64,000 nucleotides of DNA. Origin: Acheta domesticus (taxonomy: Eukaryota > Arthropoda > Insecta > Orthoptera > Gryllidae). Made by a program: the position numbers and the translations under genes. The stretch spans positions 199,017,126-199,081,125 of the forward strand of contig JAHLJT010000631.1 of the NCBI GenBank assembly GCA_031308135.1. The letters are read 5' to 3'. Positions within the stretch are counted from its first letter, which is position 1; the number at the start of each line of letters is the position of its first letter. The notes beneath the pieces were generated by a model. It did not search any database, had not been told where the DNA came from, and was given only the letters and a program-made list of their open reading frames with translations. Of this stretch, positions 1 through 9,600 are shown piece after piece.

Positions 1-560
1 GCAGCAAACACATTTATAATTTCATTAAAAACTATCTTATTGCGATGTCATTTTCTATTGACAGTAGAGCCAAATCAGATAGTCTTGATTAATATATAAA
101 TTTTTTAAGTAAATGATTTAAATTCCAAGTATAATTCCAACTATAAAATATTTTAATTAGTGTCATCCCTAAAATGGTGTCACCCGGGGCGCACCGCCCC
201 CCTTGCCCCCCCCCCTAGATACGCCACTGGTAAGGGCACTTGGTTTCCAACAATTCAAATCCTTGACCATTCTTAACTATCCCATCAGGACTGCAGGCTA
301 ACTATGGCTGCTTAAAAGAAATTATAAGACCCGTCTTATTCCCATCATGGACTTCCTTTACACTATATACATGAACACTTTATACTAGTTTCTGCCATTT
401 ATTTAAACTTTTCTGTTGGAATATTCCGACATCAACAGGTTGAAAACTGCAAGTAATAGTTATTAGCATTATGTCTAATATAATATATATTAATAATATG
501 TATGATTCGAGAATTCTGTGCGATATACCTATTTTCACTGTACACGCGGCAATACTCACT
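1..560. other. non-coding, no gene seen
   Basis: AT-rich sequence without a credible coding frame. Around 170-235 lies a short C-rich stretch (a GTCACCCGGGG motif, long C runs, then TACGCCACTGG) that looks like the degraded end of a dispersed transposon. No matching second end was found in the window, so the element type is not assigned. Confidence 0.4.
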
Positions 561-772
561 TCTACTTTGATCACCGGATTATTGCGGATTGCTGCCGCTA
601 GAGCGCAGTATCGTCGGAAAAAATTCAACTTGCCTGCCCCATAGGGAAAGTTATGTAATGCTGCGCGAAAAAATGGCCAATTTTCAGCGGAAAAAAATTA
701 ATTGCCGGGCCGTGAAAACGAATAAGTGGATAAAACCAGTTGCTAAATTAAGAAAAAAAAATTCTCTATCTC

Positions 773-2060
773 GTGGTGTGGTCAAAATCCATGATTTGTT
801 GTTTCTTTATACTCCAAAATCGATTGGCGGCATTCCGTCCGTCTGTCCGTCTGTGGTCAACGCTAGCGCATAATCCGTTCGGTCGATTTTCTTCAAAATT
901 GATATTCCCCAGTCAATCTGATTCTAGTCGAAGCTTTGTGATTTTGAAAAAGATTCTTTAAAATTTGGGGGTATTTTATATGAAGCACCCCGGGGATTTT
1001 CAACATTTTCTCAAAAACGGCTCCAAATTTTTTCTTTAAATTTCTTGTATGAATAGAGGAAAATACACTTTTTAACATGGCATAGGTCCGATTTTCACGT
1101 ACAGCTCTGAATTTTCGAAAATTGTGAAAGTTTGAATTTTTTTCGGCGTCTTTCTCCAACTACAAAATTGAGATAGAGATTGATAGAGATAGAGATTTTT
1201 TCTTCAAATAAAATTTGTTCTGCATATTGAGTTCTTTAATAAAGGTCATGTAAATGTTTTTCACAATTTTGGTAGTTTTCGTGCAATATGTGCAATTTTA
1301 AAAAATTACAAAAACAAAATTTTCTCAAAAACGGCTCCAAATTTTTTCTTTAAACTTTTGGTAGGGATAGTGGTAAATGTACTCTATCAATGACATAAAA
1401 GCAATTTTGGTCTATCAGTTGGTTTTTTCAAAAATTACAAAAATGTAAATTTTATTACTTGTCTCTCACGTCGTTAATATTTACATTATCGGCGATTTTT
1501 TTAACATTATTATATTTACGAGTATATATGCTTTAAATAATGTCAAGTAAAGTTTCTCGAAAACACTACCGTTTTCTGTGAAAAGTAGCTCAAATTTCGG
1601 CATTTTCAGAAGTGCTCAAACGTCATTTTCTCGTATATGGCTGCAATTTTTTTCTTGAAACTTTTGTAACGGATAGTGCTAATTACACTCATTAGTATAG
1701 CGTGAAGTTTATTTTGAGTTTTTTTTTATTTTCAAAAATTATATAAATGTAAATTTTTTGAAAGATCTCTCACATCTTTAATATGCACATTATCCGCAAT
1801 TTGTAAAGATGATTATATTTGTGAGTGTAAGTGCTTCAAATAACTTCAAATAAAGTATTTTGAAAACTCAAAAATTTTCTGTGAAAATGAGCTTCAAATT
1901 TCGCATTTTTAGTAGTGCTAAAACGCCATTTTCTCTTAAACGGCACATAATTTTTAAAAGAAAATTGCCATTTACGGCTAGGTTTTTGTGTTCTTTAATA
2001 TTCTAAAATTAATGTTTCTGTTCTACCAATAGGAAACCGAAAAATTAAGAAAATGACAAA
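773..2060. repeat. tandem array of diverged ~305-bp units
   Basis: A motif of the type TTCTCAAAAACGGCTCCAA followed by a T-rich run and CTTTAAA recurs at about 1009, 1323, 1629 and 1932, giving spacings of about 314, 306 and 303 bp. Later units are progressively diverged (TCGTATATGG, TCTTAAACGG in place of TCAAAAACGG). The preceding part (about 815-960) carries a CGATTTTCTTCAAAATTGAT segment that also appears near 13615 and 53970. The same CGGCTCCAA motif turns up inverted inside the CAGT-ended elements at 22.3-22.6 and 55.2 kb. No protein is encoded; short frames here are chance. Confidence 0.65.
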
Positions 2061-2863
2061 AAAAATGTACTTTTGGCGATGATAGATGGTAGCTGGCAAG
2101 AAAGAGTATGTGGCAATTCCGAATAGCTAGCGAAGACCCAGGAAAATAGAAAACTAATACGGGAAAGTCTGTGCCATTCTGTTTCTGTTTTTTGACAAAT
2201 AAATAAATAAAATAAATACGGTCATGCTTAATTTTTTCAAAATACGAGTAGTTTTTCTTTAATTTTGTGACAAACGTAATAGGCCGCTGTAAATTTACTG
2301 CGCTTCGGACAGCTGGATGCGTCGTAAATTAGAATGTGCAATTTTGTATATTATTTCTTTCTTCGTTTCTTACATTCGAACTTTGTTATAGACTTACACA
2401 TTAATATTTTAGAAATTGTTTATTTTGAAATAAGTAAAAAGAATTAATAGCTCTCAGAATAGCGACAATGCAGGGTCTGCAACAATGGAATTCACTTTGC
2501 GCTCGCGAATATCTGTGAATTAGTGTCATTGTTGTGACCTAATGGAGCTGTATGAAAAGGAGTTATAATTGTCTAATTTATGTTGATATTTGCAGGCAAA
2601 TATTTAGTTTTGCACCAAATGCTGTACCATTTGTAGTGAGTAGAGAATTTGTTGCATGGTTTTAAAATACTCTTCCCTAATCATTGCCCAATGGAAGGCA
2701 TTTCTATATTTCCAGGGTATTCTTTTTCCAATACAGGGTTACAAAACTTTTGCATTCTATTTTTGTGAAGTTGTAGAATTCACATAGTTCTGGCAACACT
2801 GCAATGGAAATAGTGAGTTCCAAGCGAAGATGTTAGTAGCGCATAAAGTGCAATATTACAGTA
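2061..2863. other. non-coding, no gene seen
   Basis: AT-rich sequence between the tandem array and the LINE endonuclease remnant. No coding frame, inverted repeat or RNA gene was recognised. The LINE reverse transcriptase that should follow the endonuclease on the minus strand is not here. Confidence 0.4.
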
Positions 2864-3660
2864 CTACTTAGCTGTTTCCTCTAATACGGGAAAGTAAGTG
2901 CTGTTGTAGCACCACTGGTTTAAAATGATATTGAGAGCAGGATGGTACTTATCACAAGAAACTAGTGGAAAGTCAGATTTAATTATTTGAGATAACGAGT
3001 CATTGATGAATACTAAGTCTAGCATTTTGTCATTAACATTTACTACGTTGTTAATTTGATTCACGTTCAAGTAATTCATAGTATTTTTGAGTAAATTACC
3101 AATCTGATAAGTGATATCAAAAGTACCAGCTGAAATATCATTTACAGTAATATAATTATCTGTAGTCCAATTGATATCAGGTAAATTAAAATCACCAGTT
3201 ATTATAAATTTAGCTGTAGGGTATTTCTCAAAAATGTTTTCAAGGGACTCAGTATAATCAATATAAAGATTTATAGGAGATTTAGGAGGAAAATACACAG
3301 TACTTATAATATATACATAAGAATCAAATTGTAGGAGAATAAAAAGGTTTTCAACAGTTTTATCAATTGAAATCAATGAACTCGTATATTTACGATTTAT
3401 CGCGATCAGGACTCCGCCACCACGTTCGCAAACGCTCGTATCTGGATTTCTGTCTAGCCTATATACATCAAATGAATAAAGATTTAACTCCGTGTCTGTG
3501 ATGTCCTTGTGAAGCCATGTTTCAGTTAGGATTATGATGTCCAGATTATCGAAGGCTGATGAAGTCCTGTTCAATGTAGATAATTTGGTGCGAAGTCCTC
3601 TCACGTTCTGATATAAGATTGATAGATCCGGGGATTGCCTAATTATAAGTTTTCCTGGTT
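2864..3660 (-). pseudogene. LINE ORF2 fragment: APE endonuclease, reverse transcriptase missing
   Basis: Read on the minus strand, this opens with an LYQNVRGLRTK start typical of the apurinic/apyrimidinic-like endonuclease of non-LTR retrotransposons. It follows ORF1 almost immediately: the ORF1 stop is at 3643 and the ORF2 frame is already open there. Visible motifs are LTETWL, a GGGVLIAI strand, GDFNLPDINW and a C-terminal KYHPALN carrying the expected histidine, so the endonuclease domain is nearly complete over about 250 residues. The frame stops at 2864 and no reverse transcriptase follows. The copy therefore lacks its 3' part, which is unusual because LINE copies normally lose the 5' end. 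The domain nicks target DNA in target-primed reverse transcription; this copy cannot be active. Clade (Jockey/CR1-like) was not resolved. Confidence 0.85.
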
Positions 3661-3995
3661 TATAGAAGAACTATCTTTGGAATTTATTGTTGTACTATCT
3701 TTGGAAATTATTATATATGGAACTCCATTTCTGTACTTCAATTTACTTCCAGTAATACCTTTTTCTTCGTTTGCCTTCATTTGAGATAACAAACTTTTCA
3801 AATGTTCACGTTGCTTTAATGTCCGGTCAGCTGAGATTTTAACAGAACTTTTATTGTTTTTCTTGTGTTTAAGAATGTCTAACACCAAGGAGCGATTTTT
3901 CAATATGACTTTCAACGGTCTAGTGCTAGATGGTAAATTTGTTTGAGAATTTGATGAGGATTTGGCAGGATTACCTCGTTTATTACTGAGACCTA

Positions 3996-4808
3996 TACTG
4001 CGAGCAAATCTTCTGCCGACTTGACAGCCGGGAGTGGGGGAGAGCGATGTTGCCACTTACTCGGGCGTCAGACACGTGTTCGTTCTTGCGTCAGATCAGC
4101 TGTTGATGCATACACGTCCAATTTATTGTATTTTTGGTAGAATTGTAATAATGACACTAGTTTATTTGATGAAATTCTGTTACACCATTTTATCGCAGTC
4201 CCTTACACTATAATCCTGCCAAAGCCAGCAATAACGAAACATTTTTGCACAAGCAGCTTAAAGTAAGTACAGCGATACGCGTTTTAAGAAGGAAGATGCA
4301 TAGTGTTCATTGTGAAAGATTTATAAGAGGGAAGTATCTAAAAGCAAGACATCTTGGTTTGAACACATACCTTTACAGAACGTTCACACTCACACAAAAC
4401 AAATTGCAGGACTTTTCGAAGTTACTGACTTTGCCTGTTATTTACAAGGTTTTCAAAGAGGCGTCCTATTGAATGCATTGGCATAAAGATGAAAATTAGA
4501 AATGTCCCGTAAGGTGGATGTACATATACATCATGTCATCAGTATATCAGCCTTTAAGTAAGCCTTTAACACTAGATGTCACAACCGCTCACACGATGCA
4601 TAACCTAACAAGTAATGGCACTCCTCTTGGCGCTCGGCGCTCTTCAATTTTCAGTTGCTTCGCGCTACTACATTTCATTTGTTTCTTAGTAAACGTCGGC
4701 AACTCTGTTCTGACATCATCACAATTTGAAGCCTCTGATTGGATAACGGAACCCCCTCTCCCCTCTCAGCCTGGAGCTGTCAAGTCGGCAGAAGATTTGC
4801 TCGCAGTA
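3996..4808. mobile_element. 813-bp TIR element nested in LINE ORF1
   Basis: The two ends are perfect inverted repeats of 33 bp (3996-4028 and 4776-4808), beginning TACTGCGAGCAAATCTTCTG. TATA stands at both junctions, consistent with a TA target duplication. LINE ORF1 reading resumes on both sides, which fixes the element's boundaries. Its first eight bases, TACTGCGA, are shared with the 253-bp palindromic MITEs, so both may be mobilised by the same transposase. The interior has no credible transposase; a 75-codon frame at 4245-4472 resembles nothing known to me. It is a non-autonomous element. Confidence 0.8.
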
Positions 4809-4869
4809 TAGTCTCATTGTTGAAAATTCTCCAATATCGATGTCAGTGATAGCCGTTAAAATAGTTTTA

Positions 4870-5122
4870 TACTGCGATTTTTCTAGGAAGAGCTCTGAAG
4901 ATAACTCAAATCCCATCTTCGCGATGGAATATGTCACGGCATTTCGCGTCTTTTCTCGGTCTTGCCGGTCGAAGTCGCATGATCGCAAGCACTGCTTCAT
5001 ACGGTCGCGATCGTGCGAAATCTAGCGGAACGACTGTGAATGATACGAAATGCCGTGACATATTCCATCGCGAAGATGGGATTTGAGTTATCTTGAGAGC
5101 TCTTCCTACAAAAATCGCAGTA
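4870..5122. mobile_element. 253-bp palindromic MITE, copy A
   Basis: A nearly complete foldback: TACTGCGATTTTT at the left is matched by AAAAATCGCAGTA at the right, and the arms stay complementary through GGAAGAGCTC, ACTCAAATCCC and CGATGGAATATG to a short central region. TATA borders both ends. It interrupts the RRM-like part of the LINE ORF1. Copies B (6295-6547) and C (22765-23017) have exactly the same length and near-identical sequence; C has the same orientation and B is inverted. Confidence 0.9.
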
Positions 5123-5605
5123 TAGCTGCCTGTTTATCATCGATCAATCGTTGTTGTGTAGACACATTCGCTTGACCCTCATCGACACCAAACAAAATCA
5201 AATTATATGAACGGTTTTCTCGATCAATTATTTCACCATACATTTCTTCGAAATTTGATGATAAGGACTCCGGTCCAGATTCTAGATTCTATTATTTTTT
5301 AAGTTCTTGCACTTCCTTCAATAGCATCTCATTTGACGCCTGCAAAAACTCAATTTTCCTATTTAATCCAGCAAGGAAAGTCTAGATCACCATGGTCAGT
5401 GGCCTCTTCACATTTATCGCAACAGTAACGAAGTCTTATAGGTTTTTTTCAGTGCAAAAACCTTAAGTTCTGAAGCTGAGAGTTTAGAGCACATTGGATG
5501 AAATTTAACATTACATGCACTGCACTCAACATAGTCCGGTTCACCAGGTTTATTCTTCACACGGATGACCGAACAACATTCAGCGCAATTCATTGCCATG
5601 ATTTA

Positions 5606-6294
5606 TGGATCTTAGATATTTATAAAGTAACACACCTGTACGATTAATAAACCAAACAGTTATCAGTCCGCAACGCGTCAAAATAAACACGTCCTACTCC
5701 GACCACAGTTTGATAAAGGTTATGAAACGATCGCACACGCGTGGCCTGCGGTATAGTACGAATACTATGTGAACGGATTGATAAAAACTCCCGCTAACAA
5801 CCCTACTAATGTACAATCCCTCATTAAAGAAGAAGAGACAACGACCTTCAACTCAAGACAGTTAGAAGACCGAAATATTCGAAAATTATGAGGAGCAAAC
5901 TGAACCAACGCACCACACTGCCGTCATGATTATTATGATTATTTATGATTTTTATTTATTATAATTATTATGATTTTATCTGACCGCAATAAATTGTACA
6001 AGAGAGTGTGCAATGTTGTTGTGTCTCTGATTGCGTCATTAGTACAACTTATATCCAACCGCTGGCTAATGTTTCATGTGCTGTATTTAACTACTTCTTA
6101 CAAAGGAATCGAATAATAGATTATACTTGAGAATTTGAAGGGATTTAAATAATTTACTGACGATTAGCTTCTTCGCTAGGGAATTTAATTTCCCAGGGGA
6201 CTTGTCAGTCATGCACTCATATCTGATGTAAGGTACTTACATCATGATTAAATTTGAACATTTCATTGTGAGTATCTTTGTGGCCGTGGATCTA
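5606..6294. other. upstream intergenic sequence, no gene seen
   Basis: AT-rich sequence between the 5' end of the LINE ORF1 and the MITE in front of the eIF2gamma start. A TTATTATGATT-rich stretch lies at 5930-5975. No coding frame or repeat boundary was recognised. If the host promoter predates the MITE, its distal part would lie here. Confidence 0.35.
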
Positions 6295-6547
6295 TACTGC
6301 GATTTTTGTAGGAAGAGCTCTCAACATAACTCAAATCCCATCTTCGCGATGGAATATGTCACGGCATTTCGTATCATTCACAGTCGTTCCGCTAGATTTC
6401 GCACGATCGCGACCGTATGAAGCAGTGCTTGCGATCATGCGACTTCTACCGGCAAGCCCGAGAAAAGACGCGAAATGCCGTGACATATTCCATCGCGAAG
6501 ATGGGATTTGAGTTATCTTCAGAGCTCTTCCTACAAAAATCGCAGTA
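6295..6547. mobile_element. 253-bp palindromic MITE, copy B, abutting the eIF2gamma 5' end
   Basis: Same element as copy A in the opposite orientation, with TACTGCGATTTTT and AAAAATCGCAGTA ends and TATA at both junctions. It stops 55 bp before the shared eIF2gamma/Su(var)3-9 start codon. It therefore occupies the position of the proximal promoter or 5' leader. One frame begins with an ATG at 6417 inside the element and runs without a stop into the host start codon 62 codons later. Confidence 0.9.
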
Positions 6548-6602
6548 TACATGCCGGAAAACCGTTGAGAGCGGGAGCTGGGCGGGAGGATTTTCGTCAA
6601 AC
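6548..6602 (+). promoter_or_regulatory. short leader/proximal promoter of the eIF2gamma-Su(var)3-9 gene
   Basis: These 55 bp are all that separate the MITE from the shared ATG. They are more GC-rich than the surroundings. The start codon lies in a very good arthropod context (CAAAC before ATG, G at +4). No TATA box was seen at a sensible distance except within the MITE end itself (AGTATA). The transcription start site is not determined: it may lie in this stretch or in the MITE. Confidence 0.5.
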
Positions 6603-6671
6603 ATGGCTGCTGAAGGTACTGGCGTGACCACGGGACAACCCAATCTCTATAAACAAGATTTATCGAAACTA
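6603..6671 (+). CDS. eIF2gamma: shared coding exon 1 (residues 1-23)
   Basis: Opens MAAEGTGV and ends QDLSKL at a GTGAGT donor in phase 0. It is used by both eIF2gamma and Su(var)3-9. The ATG is chosen because the eIF2gamma N-terminal motif NLxKQDL follows directly and the start context is strong. Confidence 0.93.
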
Positions 6672-9600
6672 GTGAGTATTTCTACATGAACTTTAGTTTT
6701 TGACTAGACATGTGTGGTTGCATACATTATGCATTCATACATGTATCAGGTGTCCATATTTTAAAAGAAAAAAGTGCCAGTGTTTCGGCATATGTTCTAG
6801 TGACTTCGTTCTCGTGGTTTTCATTGTCGCAAATTTCAAAAGTTAAGTACGGTGATTTCTGATTTCCTATTCTCATTGGAATTTATTTAAATTCGCTCTA
6901 AAGTTAACGGTTGCGGTTGAAATTAAATGTTAGCGAGGACGTGATTCACTGATTTTGAATGATTAAGCGTTGATTGCATTTCCAGTAAACACTGCTGTCA
7001 ATTTTGTCTACAGGATGTCACTAAACTGACCGCATTATCTCCAGAAGTTATTAGTCGTCAGGCTACTATTAATATTGGTAAGTTAATTTGTTTTTTTGGG
7101 TTATGATGGATTCACATCTGCTTGTTGGCTGAAAAGTAATTATAATTATTGGTCAAAACATTGGCTTAAGTACTTTTATTGTGAAATTGGAGAGAAATTG
7201 ACACGGTATTAGCCATATTTAAATTAATGAAGATCTTGATGTAAACAGCAAGTTGACACTTGTGCAACAATCATTAATTGTTGTCTACATGTCCGGCAGC
7301 TCAGTACTTTTTGTTAGTGTAGATCTATTTTTGAACCATTAGTGAAGTAAGAGCTTCACCAATGGTTTCTCTTTAGATTTATGTAATTTAGTGTGGGGTG
7401 CGTTACAAGATACCAATTTTGTATTTTTTTTCTTATAGTGATATCGAAACTATGAGATAACAAGTAATTGTAGAGACAATGTTTCTTCCTTAACATATTA
7501 CAGGCGACCTGGTAGAAGCATTTAGGTGACCTGTATAGAAGACGTGGTCCTTTTTCAATCACACTCGATGGTGAGGGCTTTGAACAATTTGTGGAAGATG
7601 TATTGGAAGAACTTGAAGACGGAGACATTGATTCTAAATATTTAGAAGAATCTGATCATGATTCTGAAACCGAACAGGAACAATAAAATGAATATGATGC
7701 AAGTGCTGACCAACAATGAAGGCATTTATTGGGGGGGGGGGAATGCTCCAAGTGGTGTGCCTATCCTCCATTGATTGATTATTTGGTGTTTCCAGGAGTG
7801 TCAGAGGCTGTCACCTGCCCCATATTTGTAGTGAATGATTCCCTGGGAGGTGTCTATAATCTTCCCCTGCTGGGTGATGACATCCAGCGCCAACCTCCAT
7901 GTTGGCTTGAAGTTTTCTCCCGCAAGGCATCTCTTGCTAGTGGGGTACTGCCCCAGTTGAGACGAGCTCACAACTGTTTTTTCCATTGTGTGATGCGTGA
8001 AAGTAAAGGATGAGGATGAGAAAGAGGAAGGAAAGTTCACATGTGATCTATGGTTTATTTGTTTGGTATTACTCGCGCAACTTTTTTTGTATGATTGATT
8101 GAAGAAATGGGGGTGGAGTGGGGGTATTATTTACGAAATAGGTCACTAGATTTTGAAGAGCAATGCCAATCTCTGGAGAATTAGTAGTGTCTTTGCAACT
8201 TTCTCAATTTGTGTTCTAATTTTCTCGGGAGATCGAGGTGTCTCCTATGATGGATCTTCACTTCTGTCATTTCTTTAGATTTTATGGAGAAAATCATGGA
8301 CAGAAGTTCTCTTCTTTAACAGAAAATAGTTTCTATTTGGCGCCCATGAAGATCTGTTTGGAATGTTGTCACGAGTGCTCATTGTGAGCTTTTGCTGTCA
8401 ATTGCTAAATGGCCAGAGAGGGTGAAGCAAGGCCATCGTTCGAGCTAAGTTGCGCAATTAATATTGCACTGACATTGCCTGTCGTTCGTCAGAGAAGCCG
8501 CAGAAAACTACCGATCAGAGCAGCCAGCTGCAAGAATTCTCATCCAGAAAGGGGCTGGATTCAATCTAGCTATCTATACTTGGGTTTTTATGTCTTGGCA
8601 CGTGGGATCTTGTCTTTGCAATGAAATATCTCACGGTATTTCTCGTTATTCTTGATCATGCCACTAGGAGTCGCATGATAGCCAGCACTGCTGGATACAA
8701 CCATGATCATGTGACTCCTAGCGTCACGACGGAGAGCGATGCAAAATACCGTGAGATATTCCATCCTGAAGACAAGATTCCACGTGTCAAGAAATAAAAC
8801 CCCAAGTATTGTAAGTGTCAAAAATTCTGCCATCTAACCCTAGAACCTCCTGTTCAGAGGTACTGCAGTAACATTGATGGAAAGTCTGAGCCATCTCAGC
8901 CAGTGTTCCTTGATATTGTCTCACCCAGCCTGTGATATTCCAGTCATTCGTTCTCACTCTGCCCTATTACCTTGCATTTGCTTTCAATGAGACTTTCCCA
9001 GGTTTCTAAATGTGTGTGCTGTCCCTTTTGTTGAAAATCCTGTCTTTACCAGCACTCAAACTCAAAAGTTTTGCATTATCATAAACTTTCATTAAACAAA
9101 TATTAATATTTAGACTAGCTGATAAGTTCAACGTTGTTATATAATACATTGAATTATAGGAATTAAGTGCGAGTGGTGTCACAAACCTCTGATATCAATT
9201 AAAGGTGTTGAAAAACTATGTCAATTAAAGGTTAAAGATTAGTACAGTATTATTTTTGTTCATTTTTTATTTGTTAAGGAAATATTAACCTGCTATGAAA
9301 TGCTACACAAAATTGCATATATTAGGCCTTTAAATAAATATACTCAAATATGTGTGAATGGATGTTGGTCTTTGAAAAGTCTTGTGCTCTTTATATTTTG
9401 TGCATTTGGTATATTTGCCTTAAGATTGTTTAATAAAGCAGTTTGTCAAAATTGTTTAAACGTTTGGAGCGTCTATTGTGAAAGTGTTTGTGTTACCATC
9501 AGATGAATATCTCACACAGATTTTTCTTAATGTGTTCAGGGCACACCCTCTGGACAGTTTCTACAGTACAGTCGAGTACTCTTCTTTCGTTGTCGCCCAC

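Larger units (their letters stand above)
3643..5605 (-). pseudogene. LINE ORF1: PHD finger, coiled coil, RRM-like domain, twice interrupted
   Basis: On the minus strand the frame starts at 5599 with MAMNCAECC and a PHD-type zinc finger (CSACNVKFHPMC). A frameshift follows near 5440, after which the finger continues in another frame as RYCCDKCEE. Next comes a heptad-rich segment (NRKIEFLQASNEMLLKEV) and the EIIDRENRSYNLILFGV stretch of the RRM-like ORF1 core. The 253-bp MITE interrupts it at 4870-5122, then TDIDIGEFSTMR is read, and an 813-bp TIR element interrupts it at 3996-4808. The C-terminal domain follows (RPLKVILKNRS, ISADRTLKQREHLKSL) and ends at 3643, just before ORF2. In intact relatives this protein binds the element's RNA. 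The copy is clearly dead: a frameshift, in-frame stops and two insertions. Confidence 0.8.
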
